The translations under genes were made by a program, and so were the position numbers. 64,000 nucleotides of DNA, from assembly GCA_950097015.1 (NCBI GenBank), contig CATNEN010000007.1, positions 806,001-870,000 of the forward strand. Direction: 5' to 3'. Positions 35,651 through 45,150 of the stretch are shown one piece after another (within the stretch, counting starts at the first letter, position 1; each line of letters begins with the position of its first letter). The notes under the pieces are model-generated. The model searched no databases. It saw only the letters and a list, made by a program, of their open reading frames with translations, and was not told where the DNA came from. Source of the stretch: Macrostomum hystrix (lineage: Eukaryota > Platyhelminthes > Macrostomidae).

Positions 35651-36820
35651 TGGGATTTTTAGATAGGAAATTGGTTCTCTGCTGCTGGGGGGACATTGGT
35701 TATTTGCTGCTGAGGGGACATTAGTTCTCTGCTGCTGCTATAGTTAAAGGCTGCCTTTTCGCATCGGCTACCGAAGGGAGCAGTGCTAGCTACAATAGCA
35801 CAGTTGCACATAGAATAGAACAACAACTGATTTAATTAGCCGAAGCCCTGTGGATTGGAACAAGCGAGAGTTCGCGTCATGCATGAAAATGGAGAACAGC
35901 GAGAGTTGGGTGGGGGAAATTAGCGAGTTACATCTTTGTGAGCAGAGTAGGGAGATGCGTGCCGAGCATGGCTTGAGTAGGTGACTTAACGAGCCTACTG
36001 AGTTTGCGAGGGAGTGGAATGAGAAGCGTTTGAGAATGGGGCGGTGAAGTTGCTGACGTGAGAGAAAAAAAGCAGATTGCAGTTCAGAGTGAATTTCTAG
36101 ATTTAAAGACAGTAGGTTGGACTTGAAGAGACATGGAGAGATAAGGAGAGATTAGGAGAGATTAGGAGAGATTAGGAGAGATTAGGAGGGATTAGGAGAG
36201 ATTAGGAGAGATTAGGAGGGATTAGGAGAGATTAGGCGAGACAGAGAAAGAAAGGGACAGATAAGATGATAAATAAAGAGATAAGGAGAGAGAGGGAGAG
36301 ATTAGGAGAGGAAGGGAGAGATAAGGAGAGATTAGGAGAGATAAGGAGACACTGGAAGAGATAGGCCCAATGACCCAGCACAAGACGTCGAGAAGGATAG
36401 TGTGGGTATCAGAATAAGATCATGTCATTTCAGATACGATGAAGGAGAGAAAACTACATTGTCTGCCTGAATGGCTGATCTGACGACAAGCAGCGGAAAA
36501 GCAGGTGTCAAGAATTGAGCAGCTAAAAGTACAGCGGACATAACTTGTATCAAATCAGATCTGACAGCTTTGATCTGTCGGGAAAATGCGAGGAGTAAGT
36601 CTGCTTTTTAGAAGCTTAAGACAGAAGGGGATAAACCGGGATGAAACGATATTAGAAATATTATGAAAAAATATTAGAAACGACTTATCCTTATGAGGTG
36701 CTGCATAAGTAAAATAATTATAATTAGTAACTGAAATTCATTAGCAAAATTTGCTAGTTAGGAAGAACAGACTCTGACTAGATTGAAGAAACGGATGAAA
36801 AAATTAGAAATTGAATGAGA
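35651..36820. other. unique and simple-repeat sequence
   Basis: No gene seen. The stretch 36128-36365 is a degenerate GAGATTAGGAGA repeat; the remainder is unique. Confidence 0.45.
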
Positions 36821-36823
36821 AAG

Positions 36824-38535
36824 AAGAACCTCTGATAAGAAAGAGGAGACGCTGATAAGAAAGGAGAACCCCTGATGAGAAAGAAGAACCCCTGATGAGA
36901 AAGGAGAACCTCTGATGAGAAAGGGGAGCCTCTGATGAGAAAGAAGAACCTCTGATGAGAAAGAAGTACCTCTGATGAGAAAGGGGAGCCCCTGATGAGA
37001 AAGAAGAACCCCTGATGAGAAAGGAGAACCTCTGATAAGAAAGGAGAACCTCTGATGAGAAAGAAGAACCTCTGATGAGAAAGAAGAACCTCTGATGAGA
37101 AAGAGGAGCCTCTGATGAGAAAGAAGAACCCCTGATGAGAAAGGAGAACCTCTGATAAGAAAGAGGAACCCCTGATGAGAAAGAAGAACCCCTGATGAGA
37201 AAGGAGAACCTCTGATGAGGAAGAAGTACCTCTGATGAGAAAGGGGAGCCTCTGATGAGAAAGAAGAACCTCTGATGAGAAAGAAGTACCTCTGATGAGA
37301 AAGGGGAGCCCCTGATGAGAAAGAAGAACCCCTGATGAGAAAGGAGAACCTCTGATAAGAAAGGAGAACCTCTGATGAGAAAGAAGAACCTCTGATGAGA
37401 AAGAAGAACCTCTGATGAGAAAGAGGAGCCTCTGATGAGAAAGAAGAACCCCTGATGAGAAAGGAGAACCTCTGATAAGAAAGAGGAACCCCTGATGAGA
37501 AAGAAGAACCCCTGATGAGAAAGGAGAACCTCTGATGAGAAAGAGGAACCCCTGATGAGAAAGAAGAACCCCTGATGAGAAAGGAGAACCTCTGATGAGA
37601 AAGAGGAACCTCTGATGAGAAAGAAGAACCTCTGATGAGAAAGAGGAGCCTCTGATGAGAAAGAAGAACCCCTGATGAGAAAGGAGAACCTCTGATAAGA
37701 AAGAGGAACCCCTGATGAGAAAGAAGAACCCCTGATGAGAAAGGAGAACCTCTGATGAGAAAGAGGAACCTCTGATGAGAAAGAAGAACCTCTGATGAGA
37801 AAGAAGAACCTCTGATGAGAAAGAAGAACCTCTGATGAGAAAGAGGAACCCTGATGAGAAAGAGGAACCCCTGATGAGAAAGGAGAACCTCTGATGAGAA
37901 AGAAGAACCTCTGATGAGAAAGGAGAACCTCTGATAAGAAAGAGGAACCCCTGATGAGAAAGAAGAACCCCTGATGAGAAAGGAGAACCTCTGATGAGAA
38001 AGAGGAACCTCTGATGAGAAAGAAGAACCTCTGATGAGAAAGAAGAACCTCTGATGAGAAAGAAGAACCTCTGATAAGAAAGAAGAACCTCTGATGAGAA
38101 AGAAGAACCTCTGATGAGAAAGAAGAACCTCTGATGAGAAAGAAGAACCTCTGATAAGAAAGAAGAACCTCTGATGAGAAAGAAGAACCTCTGATGAGAA
38201 AGAAGAACCTCTGATAAGAAAGAAGAACCTCTGATGAGAAAGAAGAACCTCTGATGAGAAAGGAGAACCTCTGGTGAGAAAGGAGAACCTCTGATGAGAA
38301 AGGGGAGCCTCTGATAAGAAAGAAGAACCTCTGATGAGAAAGAAGAACCTCTGATGAGAAAGGAGAACCCCTGATGAGAAAGAAAAACCTCTGATGAAAA
38401 AGGAGAACCTCTGATGAAAAAGGAGAACCTCTGATGAGAAAGGGGAGCCTCTGATGAGAAAGAAGAACCTCTGATGAGAAAGAAGAACCTCTGATGAGAA
38501 AGAGGAACCCCTGATGAGAAGGACGAACCTGTAAT
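36824..38535. repeat. minisatellite, 20-bp unit, about 86 copies with higher-order structure
   Basis: Unit GAACCTCTGATGAGAAAGAA, with variants GAGCC, CCCTGATG, CTGATAAG, AAGGAG, AAGAGG and AAGTACC. Blocks repeat as wholes: 36921-37220 matches 37241-37540 with an offset of 320 bp (16 units), and several variant strings recur again to about 37990. The minus strand is open in all three frames for about 600 codons because the unit lacks stops; this is not a gene. Confidence 0.96.
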
Positions 38536-38936
38536 GAGGAAAACATTGCTGCAAAAACGACAGGTAACACAAGTGCAAAGGTTCACGATAAGAAGCCATT
38601 GAGAGCGCATTGTTTTTATAAACCAGCAGCATTTTCCGTTTTTTGTCTAAACTTTAGCTTGCTTAAGCAGCTATTAATTTTAATGACGGGCAGCCACACT
38701 CAGTCTCAGTCTAACTCATAAAATCCCCGCCGTCCTGTCCCGACTCTGTTATCCCCGTTCCTCAAAATATCCCTAGCACATGCAGGTCGGTGTTTACCCT
38801 TCTATCGGATTCGTATCAAATACGTTGCCATAGCATTCATTAATCATTAGATATTTTTGTGCTATTTGAAATAACACACTGGCGGGTCGATTGAGTTCAT
38901 GAAGCATGCTTTGGAATGATTTATTATATTTAACTC
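38536..38936. other. unique sequence left of the retrotransposon
   Basis: No supported gene. Confidence 0.4.
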
Positions 38937-38941
38937 GGTAG
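38937..38941. repeat. target-site duplication, left
   Basis: GGTAG directly before the left LTR; the same five bases follow the right LTR at 43493-43497. Confidence 0.92.
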
Positions 38942-39157
38942 TGTCATGCCGTAGTCTAATAGCACTCACGTATCGCTTTGCCGGTCAATCTAATATGTAC
39001 ATATCACTAACTCTCGCTCACTATGTACATGCCCCCCACGCGCACGTTGATCGTATCGGTTGCACGTTGAGGCAAATATATAAATACTGTCTCGCCCTAC
39101 TTGGAGGGCTCACCTTTTTCTTCGCACCTCACACAGCGTGACTCTTGAGCTATTACA
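38942..39157 (+). repeat. left LTR of a Ty3/gypsy-type element (216 bp)
   Basis: Begins TGTCATG and ends TATTACA (TG...CA ends). A TATA box (TATATAAA, 39077-39084) lies about 74 bp before the end of the LTR, a typical LTR promoter position. I find no difference from the right LTR at 43277-43492. Confidence 0.95.
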
Positions 39158-39178
39158 TTGGCGTCGCAAGGCCGAACC

Positions 39179-42100
39179 ATGGCCTTCCTACAACTGCCTC
39201 CACCAGCCCACTTTAGCATCAGAGACGACCCTCACTCTGTAAGCAAGCGCTGGCAGGAGTGGTCGACCAACCTTCTGCGGTACCTGGCGGCAACCGGCAT
39301 CAAAGATGAGACGCAGAAACGCCAGATCCTTCTGTATACGGCAGGCAAAGAAGTGAGCGACCTGTACAACGAGATCGCCACCCAGTCGCAGCAACAAGAA
39401 GGCGAGCCCGCAGCCGAGCCCACGGTCGACCAGCTGATCGCACAGTTCAGCACGCACTTCCAAGGCCGCGATAACGTCGTCTTCATTCGATACCAGTTTC
39501 GCCACTGTCTCCAGGAAGAAGGCGAATCCATAGACGCTTGGCACAGCAGACTGTGGAGCGCCTCGGAAACCTGCAAGTTCGAGGGTCTCCGCCAGTCGCT
39601 CATCAGGGACCAAATCGTGGCCAGCTGTCGCAGCGAGTCACTGAGGAAGCGCCTGCTGAATATCCCCAACATCAGCCTGTCGGACACTCTCCAGCTGGCC
39701 AGGACGCACGAGGCAGCAGAGAAGCAGGCGGCCATCATGACCAGGACAGCGGCAGCCTCTGAGGAAGTGGCGCAACTGCGCCGCCAGCGCCACCCGCTGC
39801 CGGAACCTTCGCGTGAGTCGCAGCAATTTGCTAAGTGCATCCGGTGCGGCGAGCTGGGCCACAAGAGCTGCAGCAGGGCGCAAGGCAAGCGATGCAGCAG
39901 CTGCGGCAAGGCCAACCATCTGGCCAAGGCCTGCCTCAGCAGCCGCTCGAAGATTAACTCACTGCAGCCCGAGCAGGACCAGTCAGCCGACCAACCACCC
40001 AACGAGGTGTTCTGCACGCTCAGCGGCAAGGACGACAGCGCCAAGTTCGTCATCAGAATCAACGGCAGTCCGGTCCGCACACTGATCGACAGCGGAGCGA
40101 GCTGCAACGTGTTGGACATGGCGACGTTCCACAGAATCTGCCGGCCCGGCACGCCGCTTTCGCCGTCCAGCACCACAGTCTTTGCGCTTGGTGCCAGCGA
40201 GCCACTGAAGACAGCCGGCCAAACAACGCTCACTGTCAGAGCGAACCACCGCGAATTGCAGGCCAATTTCATCGTCATCAGCAGCAACTGCACACCGATT
40301 CTCGGAAGATCGTCCAGCACAAAGCTCGGCATGCTGAGAGTCGGACCTGAAGTCAGCACGAACTCTGCGGTGGTGGCCAGCCTAGCTAAGCCGGCCAGCA
40401 GTGAGGACCAGCACCTGCCCAAGCAGCTGCAACTTCAGACAATCCTGGCGGAATTCAGCGACTGCTTTCAAGGCATCGGATGCGTGAAGGGAGTCAGCGT
40501 CACTATCAGGCTCAGGCCGGATGCCACTCCAGTCTGCCAGCCGCCATCCCGAGTGCCCGTTCACCTAAGGAATGCTGTAATCAAGGAGCTGGAAGATCAA
40601 CTGGCACTGGGAATCGTCGAACGAGTGCGTGGTCCAACAGCCTGGTGCTCCAGAATGGTCGCAGTTCCAAAGGCCGAGCAGGGCGAGGTTCGCATCACCC
40701 AGGACCTCCGCGAGGTGAACAAGTACGTCATCCCAGAGAAGCAGCCTATACCCACATTCGAAGAGGTGACGGACGAGATGGCGGGCGCGACGTATTTCTC
40801 GGAGCTGGACGTCGCCAAAGCCTTCCACCAAATTGAAGTCGCCGAGGAGTCTAGAGACCTGCTAACGTTCTCATCACCCATCGGGCTCCTGCGGCTGCGC
40901 CGGCTCTGCATGGGCTTCACATCCGCCTCCGAGATCCTCCAGCGGGTGATGACCTCCGTCCTGAGTGGCCTCCCCGGCGTCCGCTGGGTGCACGACGACA
41001 TCCTGGTGTACGCGAAAAACATTGAAGAGCACAACCAGCGCCTGCGAGACTGCCTGGCCCGGTTGAAGGCTAGCAACATCACGTTGAACCCCAAGAAGTG
41101 CCGCTTCGCCCGGCCAGAGGTCGACTTTCTCGCCATGCGGCTCTCTGCATGCGGCATTCACCCAAGCGCCGAGAAAGTAGCGGCCATCAACAACTTCAAG
41201 CGGCCGACCAACGCAACCGAGGTGCGCTCCTTCCTCGGCCTCGTCACCTTCGTAGCGCGCTTCATCAGCAACCTGTCTGACAGGGCCCGGCCACTCCGCG
41301 AGCTGACAAGGCAGGCCGCCGAGTGGACGTGGGGCGAAAAGCAAGAGGCCGCATTCAACGACATCAAACAGACGATCGCCAGCAGCCACGCGCTGGCATT
41401 CTTCAATAGTGAGCTGCAGACTCAGCTGATCGTGGACGCCAGCCCCACGGGTGTCGGCGCCATCCTTGCCCAAGTTCAGCCAGACGGATCGACGCGGCCG
41501 GTGGCATACGCGAGCCGCAGCCTCAGCCCGACCGAGCAGCGCTACTCCCAGACGGAGCGAGAGGCCCTCGCGGTGAAGTACGGCGGCCTGAAGTTCTACC
41601 ACTACCTCAGCGGGGGTGGCAGTTTCAAGGTCATCACCGACCACAAGCCGCTGATATCCCTGTTCAGCACGGGGTCTCGGCCGCCACCCCGCATTGAGCG
41701 CATGGCGCTGCGACTGCAAGACCTTGTCTTTCGGGTCGTGTACCAGCCCGGCGCCGGCAACCCGTCTGACGTCCTGAGCCGCCAGCCGCTGCCAATGCCA
41801 CCAAACAACGTCGGCGAGCAGGCGGACGCGATCTACGTGGCCACGGCAGTCCAAGCTGCCACTCCGGTGTCCATCAGCCTGGGCACAATCAAGGCGGCCT
41901 CCGAACGAGACGGCACGGTACAAGCAGCGCTACACGCCATCCGCGGCCACCAATGGGACAAGAGTGACACGTGCCTGCAGGGACTCCATGGCGTATCCCA
42001 CGAACTATCCGAGCTGAACGGCCTGCTGCTGCGCGGCAGTCAGCTGTACATGCCGACGACTCTGCGATACCGGTGCATGCAGCTGGCCCACCAGGGACAC

Positions 42101-43162
42101 CAGGGCGTCAAAAAAACGCTCGACCGCTTGCAAGCGAAGGTCTGGTGGCCAGGCATGCGAGCATCCGTGGAGGCGCACGTAGCAGCCTGCACCAGCTGCC
42201 TGACCTGCACCAGCGAGACCTCGCCGAAAGCCACGCCGCTAAAGCCGACCGAACTGCCGGAGGGCCCCTGGCTCGAGCTGGGGCTCGACTTCCTCGGACC
42301 GATAAACGGCAAGTCGCTGCTCGTCTGTACGGACCACTTCTCCAGGTTCCCGCTCGTGGAGGTCATGGCCAGCACCACCGCCTCCGCCGTCATCAACGTG
42401 CTACGCCGGTGGTTTAGCATCTTCGGGCAGCCGACAAAGGTGACCACAGACAATGGCCCACCCTTCGCATCGGCCGAGTTCAGCAGCTTCCTGATGGATC
42501 AGGGCGCACGGCACCATCGGATCACCCCTCTCTACCCTCAGGCCAACGGCGCAACGGAGCGGTGCAATCAAGGGCTGAACAAGGCTATCCGCGCAGCGAT
42601 CGTCGAAGGCAGGGACTGGACACTGGCCCTGGACGAGTACCTGGCAGCGTACAGACGCACTCCGCACTGCTCCACGGGCGTCGCGCCGGCCAGTCTGTTA
42701 TTTGGCAGGCAGATCAACGATGTGATCCCGAGTCTCCGACACTCGCAGCCCGTCGACGCGACTCGAGCGGCCATTGCCGACAGCGACAGACAGGCCAAGG
42801 AGGCTATGAAGCGGCACGCCGACCGACGCTTCAGAGCCGCCGACCACGGCATTCGCGCCGGCGACCGCGTCCTCAGGCGCCAGCAGCCCCGGCAAAAGAC
42901 CGACGCCTTCTACGAGTCGGCGCCGTTGACCGTGGCCGAGGTGCAAGGCGACTCCCTGCTCATGCAGCGCGACGACGTCGTCTGCCGCAGGCACGCCACG
43001 CAGGTCAAGCGGCTGCCCGGGCAGCCTGAGCAGTCCGATCAGCAGCCGCTCGAACCTCCCGACGCCCCTGAGCTCACGGAGCCAGTCGCAGCCCGGCTCC
43101 ACCCACGGCGGGCGAAGGACCCAGAGAGGAACTACAGAGAACCCGACCTGCGCAGAAGCTGA
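39179..43162 (+). CDS. gag-pol polyprotein of the Ty3/gypsy element
   Basis: 1327 residues from an ATG in a good context (ACCATGG); the frame is also open upstream but without an ATG. Order of domains: Gag (to about 215); two zinc knuckles at about 220 (CIRCGELGHKSC, a shortened C-x2-C-x4-H-x2-C) and 239 (CSSCGKANHLAKAC, canonical CCHC); aspartic protease with DSG at 304-306; reverse transcriptase with VHDD at 604-607 in place of the usual YxDD; RNase H (VDAS at about 752); integrase with an HHCC zinc module from 971, and a D,D35E core at D1037, D1091 and E1127. The order protease-RT-RNase H-integrase is that of the Ty3/gypsy group. All catalytic positions I can check are present, so the product is probably functional. 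Gag and Pol are in one frame with no frameshift site, so their ratio must be set another way. The many antisense frames over it are shadows. Confidence 0.95.
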   Translation: MAFLQLPPPAHFSIRDDPHSVSKRWQEWSTNLLRYLAATGIKDETQKRQILLYTAGKEVSDLYNEIATQSQQQEGEPAAEPTVDQLIAQFSTHFQGRDNVVFIRYQFRHCLQEEGESIDAWHSRLWSASETCKFEGLRQSLIRDQIVASCRSESLRKRLLNIPNISLSDTLQLARTHEAAEKQAAIMTRTAAASEEVAQLRRQRHPLPEPSRESQQFAKCIRCGELGHKSCSRAQGKRCSSCGKANHLAKACLSSRSKINSLQPEQDQSADQPPNEVFCTLSGKDDSAKFVIRINGSPVRTLIDSGASCNVLDMATFHRICRPGTPLSPSSTTVFALGASEPLKTAGQTTLTVRANHRELQANFIVISSNCTPILGRSSSTKLGMLRVGPEVSTNSAVVASLAKPASSEDQHLPKQLQLQTILAEFSDCFQGIGCVKGVSVTIRLRPDATPVCQPPSRVPVHLRNAVIKELEDQLALGIVERVRGPTAWCSRMVAVPKAEQGEVRITQDLREVNKYVIPEKQPIPTFEEVTDEMAGATYFSELDVAKAFHQIEVAEESRDLLTFSSPIGLLRLRRLCMGFTSASEILQRVMTSVLSGLPGVRWVHDDILVYAKNIEEHNQRLRDCLARLKASNITLNPKKCRFARPEVDFLAMRLSACGIHPSAEKVAAINNFKRPTNATEVRSFLGLVTFVARFISNLSDRARPLRELTRQAAEWTWGEKQEAAFNDIKQTIASSHALAFFNSELQTQLIVDASPTGVGAILAQVQPDGSTRPVAYASRSLSPTEQRYSQTEREALAVKYGGLKFYHYLSGGGSFKVITDHKPLISLFSTGSRPPPRIERMALRLQDLVFRVVYQPGAGNPSDVLSRQPLPMPPNNVGEQADAIYVATAVQAATPVSISLGTIKAASERDGTVQAALHAIRGHQWDKSDTCLQGLHGVSHELSELNGLLLRGSQLYMPTTLRYRCMQLAHQGHQGVKKTLDRLQAKVWWPGMRASVEAHVAACTSCLTCTSETSPKATPLKPTELPEGPWLELGLDFLGPINGKSLLVCTDHFSRFPLVEVMASTTASAVINVLRRWFSIFGQPTKVTTDNGPPFASAEFSSFLMDQGARHHRITPLYPQANGATERCNQGLNKAIRAAIVEGRDWTLALDEYLAAYRRTPHCSTGVAPASLLFGRQINDVIPSLRHSQPVDATRAAIADSDRQAKEAMKRHADRRFRAADHGIRAGDRVLRRQQPRQKTDAFYESAPLTVAEVQGDSLLMQRDDVVCRRHATQVKRLPGQPEQSDQQPLEPPDAPELTEPVAARLHPRRAKDPERNYREPDLRRS

Positions 43163-43276
43163 ATTGCTTGATTGACAGACTAAAGTTACAAGGACTGTTC
43201 TAAAAACAATTATATTGTTGCCTGCTACTACTTCTTTCATTTTATTCCCTTAATTTTTCATCCACTTGAGGAGGAC

Positions 43277-43492
43277 TGTCATGCCGTAGTCTAATAGCAC
43301 TCACGTATCGCTTTGCCGGTCAATCTAATATGTACATATCACTAACTCTCGCTCACTATGTACATGCCCCCCACGCGCACGTTGATCGTATCGGTTGCAC
43401 GTTGAGGCAAATATATAAATACTGTCTCGCCCTACTTGGAGGGCTCACCTTTTTCTTCGCACCTCACACAGCGTGACTCTTGAGCTATTACA
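43277..43492 (+). repeat. right LTR of the Ty3/gypsy-type element
   Basis: 216 bp, starts directly after the polypurine tract, same ends as the left LTR and no differences seen. Confidence 0.95.
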
Positions 43493-43497
43493 GGTAG
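43493..43497. repeat. target-site duplication, right
   Basis: GGTAG, matching 38937-38941. Confidence 0.92.
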
Positions 43498-43600
43498 TGC
43501 ATAAAAGCGTTCTGCATCATGAACTCTAAAAGCTGAAATTAGAAGCCATGGAAGTTTCCTGCTGATGCGCCCCGCGAAGTAGTCTTGGCGATGTTAATTT

Positions 43601-43892
43601 TGAGAGGAGAAGGGAGGAGAGGAGAGGAGAGGAGAAGAGAAGGAGAGGAAAGGAAAGGAGAGGAGAGGAGAGGAGAGGATAGTAGAGGAGAGTAGAGGAA
43701 GGGATAGGAGAGGAGAGGAAAGGAGAGGAGAGGAGAGGAGAAGAGAGCAGAGGAGAGGAGAGGAGAGGAGAGGAAAGGAGAGGAGAGGAAAGGAGAGGGG
43801 AGGAGAGGAGAGGAGAGGAGAGGAAAGGAGAGGAGAGGAGAGGAGAGGAGAGGAGAGGAGAGGAGAGGAGAGCGGAGGAGAGGAGAGAAGAG
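43601..43892. repeat. GGAGA purine repeat
   Basis: Almost pure (GGAGA)n with GGAAA and GAAGA interruptions; all-purine plus strand. Confidence 0.95.
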
Positions 43893-44299
43893 CTTAAGAG
43901 ACAATAAAGATAAATTTTGAGTGAATAATGCGAATAAAGCGATAGAGAGAGAAAATTGAAAGAGGGTGCAGCATGTTAGGCAGGCAGTGGAATCCCTGAG
44001 CAATATTCAAGCAAATGATATTTAGAAAGGCTTCAATCATTGTCAAGGAAGCGGAGACCCCCAGCAGAAAATCAGGCATCTGGGTAAAACGGCGAATCAC
44101 TTTGAATTCCGGGCAGCGCTGGCCGAGAAGGGGGCCGCACTCTGCAAACGAGGGCAATTGATTTTCTTCCCAGCCTTCCTTCAAGTCCTTCAAGGCCACT
44201 GAGAGAGCGCGGCCAGCGGGAGCGGAGAAAGGGAGTGGGAGAAATGTCCCATCACCCCAGCGCAAACTTCCATCCGCGATGTCGGCTTTATTGACTGAG

Positions 44300-44385
44300 C
44301 TTGTTAAGGGCAAAGAGAGACTGACTCTCAAGCCAATGGTCCTGAGTTCGAATCTGTCGCTAGGTCACAATAGGCAGAGTTATAT
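44300..44385 (+). mobile_element. SINE head fragment (copy 3)
   Basis: Contains CTCTCAAGCCAATGGTCC, TGAGTTCGAATC and GTCGCTAGGTCACA. These align base for base, with substitutions, to the tRNA-like head of the SINE at 3800-4023 (CTCTCGCACCAAGGTCC, TGAGCTCGATTC, GGCGAGGCCACA). The B box is intact (GAGTTCGAATC). Confidence 0.6.
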
Positions 44386-44875
44386 CCGCAAGTAGACGCA
44401 TATACATGCACTAGAAGTGTGCTAATTTTCCGCTTGAATTAACTGCATCTGATTAGCACCTTCGCCTGATTAGCCTGGCCAAAATATTGGAGAAAATGGA
44501 CAGCCCCGAGACAACGGCTCTTGTAAATGATTCCCTGGCTGCAAAACAGCGAACAAAACATATGAGAAAAGAAGAGAGCTGGAAGAGAGCCTGTGACATT
44601 GTTGTTTGGCCCTCGAAGGCGGATCCCAGTGTATTGTGTTTTTTGACTTTAGCCAATTCATCGGCAGGTCAAAACTAGAGCGAAATGTTCAATGCTATGT
44701 TACACGTACGGTCCTGACCGCTGAAATCTGATTTAATCTGCTGGGCCAAGAAAATGATGCGCAGTGGGTAGTTGCGGCTTGGGCTGCTGCGGTCTTAAGT
44801 TTGTTCTCAAAAGTGAGTTTTTTGTTATAATGTTAAATCAGATCGATAAAGGAGGCCGAGTTGTTTTTGTTATAA
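44386..44875. other. 3' flank of the cysteine-rich secreted gene
   Basis: Unique sequence; no other gene seen. Confidence 0.4.
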
Positions 44876-45150
44876 TTAGTCGCTTCCGGCATGGACGCTG
44901 CGCTTCTTGCGATAGGAGCTGCGGTAATAGCGATTGTAGAACTCGCCCAGGATGGTGTCCACATCTTTCTCGCTCTTGGCTTGACACTCGTCCCGGCAGG
45001 ACCGGATGCTGGCGCCGCGGTAGCCGATGCTGGAGCTCACGCAGCAGCGGCCGGGCGGACAGTCAGAGTCCGATTGGCAGTCGATGCGGCGCGGCAAGTT
45101 GAAGTCGTCGAAGCCGCGCGGAATTTCGCGTTCGCAAATGCCGCCGTATC
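44876..45150 (-). CDS. cysteine-rich secreted protein, exon 3
   Basis: Encodes residues 62-152 after a CCCAACAG acceptor (phase 1 entry). It completes the first six-cysteine block with C67, then a linker (REIPRGFDDFNLP), then a second block C86-x5-C92-x4-CC-x14-C113-x3-C117. A basic C-terminal region follows with a likely proprotein-convertase site (RKKR at 142-145) leaving SVHAGSD as a possible released tail. The stop is at 44876. Confidence 0.8.

Larger units (their letters stand above)
38942..43492 (+). mobile_element. complete Ty3/gypsy-type LTR retrotransposon, 4.55 kb
   Basis: Structure: LTR, a probable primer-binding site starting one base after the LTR (TGGCGTCGCAAGG; tRNA not identified), one gag-pol frame, a polypurine tract (GAGGAGGAC, 43268-43276), LTR. 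It is flanked by the 5-bp duplication GGTAG. There is no env frame or chromodomain visible. Identical LTRs and an unbroken frame indicate recent insertion. Its GC-rich coding part contrasts with the flanking repeats. Confidence 0.95.

Noticed and set aside
36824-38535. CTGATGAG...GAAA in each 20-bp unit, resembling the hammerhead ribozyme core
   Set aside because: No stems I, II or III can be formed around it and the spacing between the two core parts is too short.
36758-38632. Three overlapping minus-strand frames of about 600 codons
   Set aside because: All three frames are open because the 20-bp unit lacks stops; repeat translation, not a gene.
39188-43240. Many antisense open frames over the retrotransposon
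   Set aside because: Shadows of a GC-rich coding frame; no features of their own.
43894-44331. 145-codon minus frame near the SINE fragment
   Set aside because: Overlaps a SINE relic and the purine repeat; no family resemblance.
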